A stretch of 28,489 bases of DNA from 2-12-FULL-65-11 sp049679965 (GTDB lineage: Bacteria > Acidobacteriota > Vicinamibacteria > Vicinamibacterales > CAVVIG01): assembly GCA_049679965.1 (NCBI GenBank), contig JBAUGX010000178.1:1-28489 (forward strand), written 5' to 3'. The notes beneath the pieces are model-generated. The model was given only the letters and a program-made list of their open reading frames with translations. It did no database searches and was not told the DNA's origin. This document shows, in pieces, positions 23,079-28,489 of this stretch. Position 1 is the first letter of the stretch. Each line of letters begins with the position of its first letter. Made by a program: the position numbers and the translations under genes.

Positions 23079-23935
23079 CGATCGAAATTGCCGAATGCCG
23101 CCGCCATGTATCCGACCACCGACGATTTGTCGCCTGAGACGTCACCCGAGTCGGCGTGGTTCAGTACGACGGCATCGCGAGCGCCGAGCAGGCGCGCCGC
23201 GCGCATGACGGCGACCGTCGGCCCTCCGCCGCAGGCGTGCTCTGGACGGGCGTCGAGCGCCTGCTGCAACGCCTCGGCGTCAAAACGTTCGACCGAGTCG
23301 ATCACCACAGCGTCGAGCGCGGCGGCGGTGGCGGCGTCGTGGTAGTGCGAGAGATCGGTACTGGCAATGAGCAGGGCGCCTCGCCCTCTCAGAACCAAGG
23401 CGAGCGCGTCGCCCAGCCCACGGGCCGTGTCAGCCGTCTGATAGCCCATCAGGAGCGGGACAATTTTCGCGCCGGGGGCGAGGCGCTGCAGAAACGGCAG
23501 CTGCATCTCGAGTGAATGCTCGCGGGCGTGAGCGGCTGCGTGCTCGCGCACCAACGGCATGGCCCGCATCAGCGCCGCGCTGCAGTCGACGTCGATCGGC
23601 GCGATCCCCAACGGGGTTTCAAAACCTCCAGGGCTTTCGGCGCCTTCGTGCCCACCGACCGGGTAGGCCGCAACCCCATCGAAGCCGACGAAGTGAGACG
23701 GCCCGACGAGCACGGCCACGTCGAATCGGCGACCGCGGAGCAACCCGTAGGCGTGGGCGGCCACCGGGCCCGAGTACATCAATCCGGCGTGCGGCGCGAC
23801 GAGCGCCACGAGCTCGCCGGTCGGGCCGCCGTCGCCAATCGCCGCGAGATGCTGATCGACCGAGGCCGCGAGCGCCCGCGCCGTACCGGGGTACCAGCTC
23901 CCGGCCACCGCCGCACGACGAATCGAGACGCGCAT
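23075..23935 (-). CDS. amrB: AmmeMemoRadiSam system protein B (MEMO-like)
   Basis: The 286-residue protein is a MEMO-family protein, structurally related to class III extradiol dioxygenases. Metal-site residues are visible at His49 (APHAGL), His81 (GPSHFVG) and Cys235 (ACGGGP), matching the His, His, Cys set of human MEMO1. STDLSHY near residue 193 is also typical. It starts the minus-strand run amrB - amrA - TPR protein - small membrane protein. ATG 23935 is the clear start, although no strong ribosome site precedes it. The promoter must lie in the gap shared with gatC, which is occupied by the inverted repeat at 23942-23999. The function in bacteria is not established. Confidence 0.94.
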   Translation of the reverse strand: MRVSIRRAAVAGSWYPGTARALAASVDQHLAAIGDGGPTGELVALVAPHAGLMYSGPVAAHAYGLLRGRRFDVAVLVGPSHFVGFDGVAAYPVGGHEGAESPGGFETPLGIAPIDVDCSAALMRAMPLVREHAAAHAREHSLEMQLPFLQRLAPGAKIVPLLMGYQTADTARGLGDALALVLRGRGALLIASTDLSHYHDAATAAALDAVVIDSVERFDAEALQQALDARPEHACGGGPTVAVMRAARLLGARDAVVLNHADSGDVSGDKSSVVGYMAAAFGNFDR

Positions 23936-23941
23936 GAACTC

Positions 23942-23999
23942 GGTGCTTGGGTGCGTAGTTCTTCACCCAAGAACCTACGCACCTTAGCACCCAAGCACC
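23942..23999. repeat. Large word-like inverted repeat between amrB and gatC
   Basis: The left part (23942-23963) starts GGTGCTTGGGTGC and ends GTAGTTCTT. The right part (23969-23999) reads as its inverted copy with an extra internal segment, starting AAGAACCTAC and ending GCACCCAAGCACC. The hairpin fills the divergent promoter region. The words TGCTTGGGTGC and GCGTAG repeat within it. It has the same style as the block at 19473-19545, though the sequence differs. Confidence 0.75.
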
Positions 24000-24020
24000 T
24001 TTTCGCGCTAGCATTTGCCC

Positions 24021-24317
24021 ATGTCTGCCGGATTCACCAGAGAACGCGTGGCCGCCATCGCCGCCCTCGCTCATCTGGATCTCGATTCCACGGAACTCGA
24101 CCTGTTCGCGCGACAGCTGGGCGACATCCTCGCGTACGCCGACCAGCTCCAACGGATCGACACGACCGGTGTCCCTCCGACGACGGCTGTGCTCACCACG
24201 CATCCTTCGGATCGAGCCGACGAGCTCCGCCCATCGCTCACCCGAGACGAGGTGCTGGCCAACGCGCCCGACGGGGCGGACGCCGGCCTCTTCCGGGTGC
24301 CGCGGGTCATCGGATGA
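24021..24317 (+). CDS. gatC: Asp-tRNA(Asn)/Glu-tRNA(Gln) amidotransferase subunit C
   Basis: This 98-residue GatC subunit of the GatCAB amidotransferase acts as a brace between GatA and GatB. Recognisable features are IAALAHLDLDSTELDLFARQ (in parts: AALAHLDLD, ELDLFARQL), ILAYADQLQRIDTTGVPP, and the C-terminal LRPSLTRDEVLANAPDGADAGLFRVPRV region. ATG 24021 is preferred over TTG 24015. TAGCAT at 24009-24014 could be a -10 box, which would imply a nearly leaderless transcript; this is weak. The stop overlaps the gatA start as ATGA. Confidence 0.94.
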   Translation: MSAGFTRERVAAIAALAHLDLDSTELDLFARQLGDILAYADQLQRIDTTGVPPTTAVLTTHPSDRADELRPSLTRDEVLANAPDGADAGLFRVPRVIG

Positions 24318-25792
24318 GCCAGCCGGCCACGGTCCGGGAGATTCGGGACGCCGTCCGCTCGCGCGCTCGTTCCGCCGTGGAGGTCTGTCGTGACGCACTG
24401 GCGAGGATCGAGGCGATCGACCCCTCGATCTCCGCGTTCAACACGGTGACGTCCGAGCAGGCGCTCGCCCGCGCCGCCGCGATCGATCGCGATTTCGACC
24501 GCTGGCGGCACCAGCCGCTGGTCGGCGTGCCGATCGCGATCAAGGACAACGTCTGCACACGCGGCGTGCGGACGACCGCTTCCTCGCGCATGCTCGAGCA
24601 CTTCGTCCCTCCCTACGACGCCACCGTCGTCGCGCGCCTCGACGCCGCTGGCGCCGTCATGATCGGCAAGACCAATTGCGACGAGTTCGCGATGGGATCG
24701 TCGACGGAGAATTCGGCCTTTGGTCCCACGCGCAACCCCTGGGCGCTCGACCGCACGCCCGGTGGATCGAGCGGCGGATCGGCGGCGGCCGTCGCGGCGG
24801 GGCTCGCGCCGGTCGCGCTCGGATCGGATACCGGCGGATCGATCCGCCAGCCCGCTGCCATGTGCGGCATCGTGGGGCTCAAGCCAACGTACGGACGCGT
24901 GTCTCGCTACGGCCTGATCGCCTTCGGCTCGTCGCTCGATCAGATCGGTCCGCTGACACGAACCGTGCACGACGCCGCCCTGACGCTTGGCGCGATCGCC
25001 GGCGCCGATCCGGCCGACGCGACGAGCGCACCGGATCCGGTCACAGACTATGTGGCGGCCTTGTCTGGCGAGCTTCAAGGCACGCGCGTGGGCGTGCCGT
25101 CCCGCCTCGTCGACATGGGGGTCGATCCGGACGTGGCGCGCGCGTTCCGCGCCTCGCTCGAGCGGCTCGCCGGCCGCGGCGCGGCGCTGGTGGACATCGA
25201 GCTCCCGCACGCGCAGTACGCGATCCCCACCTACTACATCGTGGCGACGGCTGAAGCGAGCTCGAACCTCGCGCGGTATGACGGCGTCAAGTACGGATTC
25301 CGCGCGCGGGTCGACGACCCGGGCGCGGCGCACGACACGCTCAGTGCGATGTACACGCGGACGCGGGCCCGCGGCTTCGGGCCCGAGGTGAAGCGCCGCA
25401 TCATGCTCGGCACCTACGTGCTCAGCGCCGGGTACTACGACGCCTACTACCTCAAGGCTCAGCAGGTGCGGACGCTGGTCCTCCGCGACTATGACCGCGC
25501 GTTCGAGCGCGTCGACGTCGTGGCCATGCCGACGAGCCCGATCACGGCGTTCAAGATCGGCGAGCGGGCGACCGACCCGCTCCAGATGTATCTGGCCGAC
25601 GTGTTCACGGTCAGCGCGAACCTGGCGGGGCTGCCGGCCGTGAGCGTGCCCTGCGGCTTCACCGCCGATCGGCTGCCGATTGGGCTGCAGCTGACCGGGA
25701 GGCGGATGGCCGAAGCGACGCTGCTGCGGGTCGCGGACGCCTACGAGAGAGACGCCGACTGGTGGAAGGAAGTCCCCGCGCTGTATGTCTGA
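24314..25792 (+). CDS. gatA: Asp-tRNA(Asn)/Glu-tRNA(Gln) amidotransferase subunit A
   Basis: The 492-residue GatA is the glutaminase subunit that releases ammonia from glutamine for conversion of mischarged Glu-tRNA(Gln) or Asp-tRNA(Asn). The amidase-signature triad is complete: Lys77 (IAIKDN), cis-Ser152 (TPGGSSGGS) and nucleophile Ser176 (GSDTGGSIR). The length is typical. The frame is open far upstream, but ATG 24314 is the start because it overlaps gatC as ATGA and gives the normal N-terminus. gatB is not downstream: the next genes are a metallopeptidase and an ATP-grasp ligase, so gatB must be elsewhere in the genome. The last 8 bases overlap the metallopeptidase gene. Confidence 0.96.
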   Translation: MSQPATVREIRDAVRSRARSAVEVCRDALARIEAIDPSISAFNTVTSEQALARAAAIDRDFDRWRHQPLVGVPIAIKDNVCTRGVRTTASSRMLEHFVPPYDATVVARLDAAGAVMIGKTNCDEFAMGSSTENSAFGPTRNPWALDRTPGGSSGGSAAAVAAGLAPVALGSDTGGSIRQPAAMCGIVGLKPTYGRVSRYGLIAFGSSLDQIGPLTRTVHDAALTLGAIAGADPADATSAPDPVTDYVAALSGELQGTRVGVPSRLVDMGVDPDVARAFRASLERLAGRGAALVDIELPHAQYAIPTYYIVATAEASSNLARYDGVKYGFRARVDDPGAAHDTLSAMYTRTRARGFGPEVKRRIMLGTYVLSAGYYDAYYLKAQQVRTLVLRDYDRAFERVDVVAMPTSPITAFKIGERATDPLQMYLADVFTVSANLAGLPAVSVPCGFTADRLPIGLQLTGRRMAEATLLRVADAYERDADWWKEVPALYV

Positions 25793-26801
25793 GCCCGATT
25801 GGGCGGGATGGCCTGACGAGAAGCTGCTCGAACTGCGCATGCGCGATCTGGACCTGTCCCTCGACGGGACGGAGGTCGAGCAGCGCATCGCGCAGGTCAA
25901 CGCCGAGCTCGAGGCACGCGGCCTGGCCTTCCGGCCGCACTACTGGCTCTCGGACGAATGGTTCACGCCCGACGGCGTCCCGGGCATCGCCGTCCCCTTC
26001 TACCTGGCGCACCCGCGGCTTGCCAAGCTGGAATTGGCGCAGATGCTCGAAGTCGAAGGCGGCGACGCCGAGTCGTGCCTTCGCATCCTGCGGCACGAGG
26101 TCGGCCACGCCATCGACAACGCGTACCAGCTTCGGCGGCGCCGGGCCAGGCGAAAGCTCTTCGGCACGCCGGCCACGCCCTATCCCGAGTACTACACGCC
26201 CAAGCCGTACAGCAAGAGCTTCGTCCACTATCTGGATCACTGGTACGCGCAGAGCCATCCCGACGAAGACTTCGCGGAGACGTTTGCCGTCTGGCTCGAT
26301 CCGCGATCGATGTGGGCGGCGCGCTACAAAGGCTGGCCGGTCGAGCGCAAGCTCGAATACGTGGACGGGCTGATGCGGCGGCTGGCCAGGAGGCGTCCGC
26401 GCATCAGGACGAAGAGACAGGTGGACCCGGCGGCGCGGCTGCGCAAGACGCTCGGCGAGCACTACCGCAAGAAGCGCGAGCACTACGGCCTGGATCATCC
26501 GGACTTCTACGAGTCCGACCTGCGAAACCTCTTCTCTGACGCGCCGCAGTACGTCAAGAACCTGCCGGCGGCGCGATTCGTCCGCCGGATTCGCAAAGAG
26601 GCGCGGACCACCGTGGCGAGTTTCACCGACAGCTATCAGTACACGATCGATCAGGTGCTCGAAAAGATCATCGAGCGCTGCCGCGAGCTGAACCTGCGGC
26701 TCATGGATTCAGAGGAATCGACGCGCATCGATTTCCTCGTCTTTCTCACTGTGCAGACGATGAACTACCTCCACAGCGGACGGCACCGGGTCGCGCTATG
26801 A
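25785..26801 (+). CDS. Putative zinc-binding metallopeptidase
   Basis: This 338-residue cytosolic protein has a gluzincin-like site: HEVGH at 104-108 and EDFAETF with Glu165 as the likely third ligand. It fits a family annotated only as putative zinc-binding metallopeptidase; conserved surroundings are FRPHYWLSDEWFTPDGVPGI, FYLAHPRLAKLE and WYAQSHPDEDFAETFAVWL (each within limits here). No signal peptide or membrane helix is seen. The last third is basic and helical, beginning RRLARRRPRIRTKRQ. It overlaps gatA by 8 nt and the ATP-grasp gene by 4 nt (ATGA, 26798-26801), so its level is probably linked to both. Substrate unknown. A role in trimming a peptide or protein modified by the neighbouring ligase is inference from gene order. 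Confidence 0.82.
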   Translation: MSEPDWAGWPDEKLLELRMRDLDLSLDGTEVEQRIAQVNAELEARGLAFRPHYWLSDEWFTPDGVPGIAVPFYLAHPRLAKLELAQMLEVEGGDAESCLRILRHEVGHAIDNAYQLRRRRARRKLFGTPATPYPEYYTPKPYSKSFVHYLDHWYAQSHPDEDFAETFAVWLDPRSMWAARYKGWPVERKLEYVDGLMRRLARRRPRIRTKRQVDPAARLRKTLGEHYRKKREHYGLDHPDFYESDLRNLFSDAPQYVKNLPAARFVRRIRKEARTTVASFTDSYQYTIDQVLEKIIERCRELNLRLMDSEESTRIDFLVFLTVQTMNYLHSGRHRVAL

Positions 26802-27829
26802 CCGTCAGCCGACTGCGGGTGCTGGCGCTGGTGCACCGGCATCTGATTCCACCGGCGAAGATCGAGGAAGGCACCGACCTCACGTCGGTGCCGTGGCGGA
26901 CCGAGTACGATGTCATCTCGACGCTGACCTCGATGGGCCACGAGGTGCAGGCGCTTGGCGTTCACGACGACCTGGGCGAGATCCGCCGAGCGTCGACGGA
27001 ATGGAAGCCCCACATCGCCTTCAACCTGCTCGAAGGCTTCGACGACATCACCATCTTCGACCAGAACGTCGTGTCGCACCTCGAGCTATTGAAGCTCTCG
27101 TACACCGGCTGCAATGCGCGAGGCCTGCTGCTCGCGCGCGACAAGTCGCTCTCCAAGAAACTGCTGGCCTACCACAGGATTGCGGTTCCCGAGTTCGAGG
27201 TCTTCCGCATCGGCCGACCGATCCGCCGACCCAAGCGTCTGGCGTTCCCGCTGATGGTCAAGTCGCTGACGCAGGAGGCCTCGATTGGCATCTCGCAGGC
27301 CTCGGTGGTCGACAGCGACGAGAAAATGAAGGAGCGCGTCACCTTCATCCACGAAAGCATCGGCACGGCGGCGATTGTCGAGCAGTATGTCGAGGGCCGG
27401 GAACTCTACGTCGGGATCATCGGCAATCAGGTTCTGCAGGTGCTGCCGGTATGGGAGCTCTTCTTCACCAACATGCCGGAGGGCGCGAGACGCATCGCGA
27501 CCGACCGCGTGAAGTGGAGCGTGAAATACCAGAAGAAGTACGGAATCGACAGCGGACCGGCGAGGGATCTGACGCAGGCGCAGGCCGACGCGATCCAGCA
27601 CATCTGCAAGCGCACCTATCGGGCACTCGAGATGAGCGGCTACGCCAGAATCGACCTGCGGCTGGACCAGTCGGGCAACGTCTGGGTGCTCGAGGCAAAT
27701 CCCAATCCGCAGATCGCCCGCGGAGAGGACTTCGCGGCGTCGGCAGAAAACATCGGGCTCTCGTACGAAGCCGTGCTGCAGCGCATCGTCAACCTCGGAT
27801 TGCGCTGGCACCCGGAGAGCGTGGCATGA
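26798..27829 (+). CDS. ATP-grasp ligase related to D-Ala-D-Ala ligase
   Basis: The 343-residue ATP-grasp enzyme has the three domains of D-alanine-D-alanine ligase-like proteins. The N-terminal part has FNLLEGFDD and YTGCNARGLLLARDKSLSKK (about 102-121). The ATP-binding core has Lys155 (PLMVKSLTQEASIGIS) and EQYVEGRELYVGI, and the C-terminal metal site has ARIDLR (Asp286) and LEANPNP (Glu299, Asn301). Mg and ATP residues are intact, so it should form an amide bond between a carboxylate and an amine. It is probably not the cell-wall Ddl, because it sits with a metallopeptidase rather than mur genes and has an N-terminal region unlike canonical Ddl. The substrate is unknown. It is the last gene of the gatC run and is followed by a double hairpin. 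Confidence 0.85.
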   Translation: MTVSRLRVLALVHRHLIPPAKIEEGTDLTSVPWRTEYDVISTLTSMGHEVQALGVHDDLGEIRRASTEWKPHIAFNLLEGFDDITIFDQNVVSHLELLKLSYTGCNARGLLLARDKSLSKKLLAYHRIAVPEFEVFRIGRPIRRPKRLAFPLMVKSLTQEASIGISQASVVDSDEKMKERVTFIHESIGTAAIVEQYVEGRELYVGIIGNQVLQVLPVWELFFTNMPEGARRIATDRVKWSVKYQKKYGIDSGPARDLTQAQADAIQHICKRTYRALEMSGYARIDLRLDQSGNVWVLEANPNPQIARGEDFAASAENIGLSYEAVLQRIVNLGLRWHPESVA

Positions 27830-27833
27830 ATGC

Positions 27834-27889
27834 GGCGGGCCTGATAAGGCCCGCCATACGTACGTAGGCCGGACCTTATGAGGTCCGGC
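27834..27889. repeat. Double REP-like hairpin between convergent genes
   Basis: The first hairpin (27834-27855) has a perfect 9-bp stem, GGCGGGCCT-GATA-AGGCCCGCC, starting 4 bases after the ligase stop. The second (27868-27889) is GCCGGACC-TTATGA-GGTCCGGC, a perfect 8-bp stem. Between them lies CGTACGTAGGCCGGA (27859-27873), exactly repeated inside the kinase gene. Seen on suitable strands, the loops share a TNATAA core. The second hairpin supplies the last four codons and the stop of the minus-strand gene at 27876. The pair may act as a two-way transcript end, though no T-tract is present. Confidence 0.75.
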
Positions 27890-28154
27890 GAGCGGCCGCT
27901 TCCAGGAGGTCGGGCGCTTTCAGCTGGTCGGCGGGCCCGCGGGGCGCCGTGGGCGGCAGATAGACCATCGACTGACCGCTGATGCGCTCGTCGAGGCTCT
28001 TGATGACCATCGCACGGCCGCCGGCGGTCTTCTTCAGCTTCGTGAAGCCGACGACGACGCAGAAGCCGATAAACAGGGCCAACACGAACCCCGTGCTCGA
28101 CGCCAGTCCGAGCAGGGCTCCCATCACAAGCTGCTGCGCGTCGACGACGGTCAC
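27876..28154 (-). CDS. Small single-helix membrane protein next to rpoZ
   Basis: This 92-residue protein has one strong membrane helix (GLASSTGFVLALFIGFCVVVGF, about 15-37, quoted in part: FVLALFIGFCVVVGF) followed by a basic KLKKTAGGR stretch and a polar tail of about 45 residues. The positive-inside rule places the tail in the cytoplasm. It starts at GTG 28154, overlapping the rpoZ stop as GTGA, so it is probably translated with rpoZ. The last residues RRTS and the TAA come from a REP-like palindrome (27868-27889), which suggests that the original C-terminus was replaced. No family is recognised. Confidence 0.65.
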   Translation of the reverse strand: MTVVDAQQLVMGALLGLASSTGFVLALFIGFCVVVGFTKLKKTAGGRAMVIKSLDERISGQSMVYLPPTAPRGPADQLKAPDLLEAAARRTS

Positions 28155-28423
28155 GCTTCGGTCTCGGTGCGCGCCGACTTGGACTCCTGGATCTCGTAGG
28201 ACACCAGCCCTCGGCGGACTTCCTCCATCGCGACGCGCTCGGCCTTGTGCAGCAGCTCGAGACCGTCCGCGGCCCCCAGCCGGGGCCGCGCGCCCTTGCG
28301 CAGTTGCTTCGCGCGAAGCGCCGCGACGTCTACATACAGAAACCGGCTCGTAATCGGCGGTGCCGGCTCCGACGGGATGGTCGGGCGCTGATCGTTTTCA
28401 ATGAGAACGTTTTCTTCGGTCAT
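28151..28423 (-). CDS. rpoZ: DNA-directed RNA polymerase omega subunit
   Basis: The 90-residue protein fits the omega subunit, which helps assemble the beta-prime subunit of RNA polymerase. The core SRFLYVDVAALRAKQLRKGARPRL (read in parts: SRFLYVDVAALRAKQL, KGARPRL) matches the conserved omega helix with Arg-Ala-x-Gln-Leu and the following Gly-Ala turn; AERVAMEEVRRGLVSYEI matches the second helix. ATG 28423 is preferred to the upstream in-frame GTG 28444 because GAGG lies 5 bases before it. The N-terminal extension of about 25 residues before the core is Glu/Pro-rich. The 66 bases upstream to the window end hold no gene that can be called safely. Confidence 0.85.
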   Translation of the reverse strand: MTEENVLIENDQRPTIPSEPAPPITSRFLYVDVAALRAKQLRKGARPRLGAADGLELLHKAERVAMEEVRRGLVSYEIQESKSARTETEA

Positions 28424-28489
28424 GATGGCCTCAGAGCGTAGCACGCGAATGGGATTACCGGGAAGGGCCCTGCACCGTCACCTGTGGGG

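Noticed and set aside
23516..24313. Upstream extension of the gatA frame by 266 codons
   Set aside because: It runs through amrB on the other strand and across gatC in another frame; the extension has no recognisable domain and GatA length is already normal from ATG 24314.
24071..25900. Long minus-strand open frame (609 codons) opposite gatC and gatA
   Set aside because: Composition is typical of an antisense shadow, no family is recognised, and gatC and gatA on the other strand are certain.
24314..27829. Reading the gatCA-peptidase-ligase run as a defence or phage-related system
   Set aside because: No nuclease, toxin, helicase or phage-type protein is present; GatC and GatA look like normal tRNA amidotransferase subunits.
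28424..28489. End of a gene upstream of rpoZ on the minus strand
   Set aside because: One frame is open from the window edge to a TAA at 28455-28457, but only about ten codons are visible and none is diagnostic.

Overview
This is a gene-dense, high-GC bacterial window. The gene content points to Acidobacteriota, probably the Vicinamibacteria lineage. Markers are two VWFA-related proteins of the acidobacterial type, a Ser/Thr kinase fused to TolB-type propeller repeats, secreted TldD/TldE and M16 peptidase pairs, and lipid A genes showing a diderm cell. The taxon is inferred from family content, not from a marker gene search. No rRNA, tRNA, CRISPR array, prophage or complete insertion sequence was seen, and no gap between genes exceeds about 120 bases.

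Layout. 1-6248 (+): the tail of an upstream gene, then a two-gene module present twice, each copy being a secreted VWFA-related protein followed by a secreted partner of unknown function. 6366-6920 (+): a Uma2-family nuclease-like gene. 6995-10400 (-): an exported TldD protease with an exported, catalytically blank TldE partner. 10468-13203 (-): a membrane Ser/Thr kinase. 13294-13613 (+): two tiny overlapping membrane-protein genes. 13610-19455 (-): an envelope operon lpxD - beta-barrel protein - active M16 peptidase - inactive M16 partner - lpxB. 19570-20658 (+): a membrane-bound metal-dependent hydrolase. 20655-23935 (-): MEMO-like amrB - AMMECR1-like amrA - TPR/FlgO-like membrane protein - small membrane protein. 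24021-27829 (+): gatC - gatA - zinc metallopeptidase - ATP-grasp ligase, all overlapping. 27876-28423 (-): rpoZ followed by a small membrane protein.

Two themes run through the window. One is paired active and inactive peptidase subunits (TldD/TldE and the M16 pair), both predicted to work outside the cytoplasm. The other is the density of small palindromic and word-like repeats at gene boundaries. Several lie inside reading frames: the kinase carries repeat-derived codons in its activation segment and in the linker before its membrane helix, one M16 gene begins inside a repeat, and one small gene takes its stop codon from a repeat.

The best candidate for an undescribed system is the coupled metallopeptidase plus ATP-grasp ligase downstream of gatCA. 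The duplicated VWFA/partner module is second. Genes are tightly packed: eight start/stop overlaps of 4 nt (ATGA or GTGA), one TGATG junction and one 8-nt overlap suggest extensive translational coupling. GTG and TTG starts are common.
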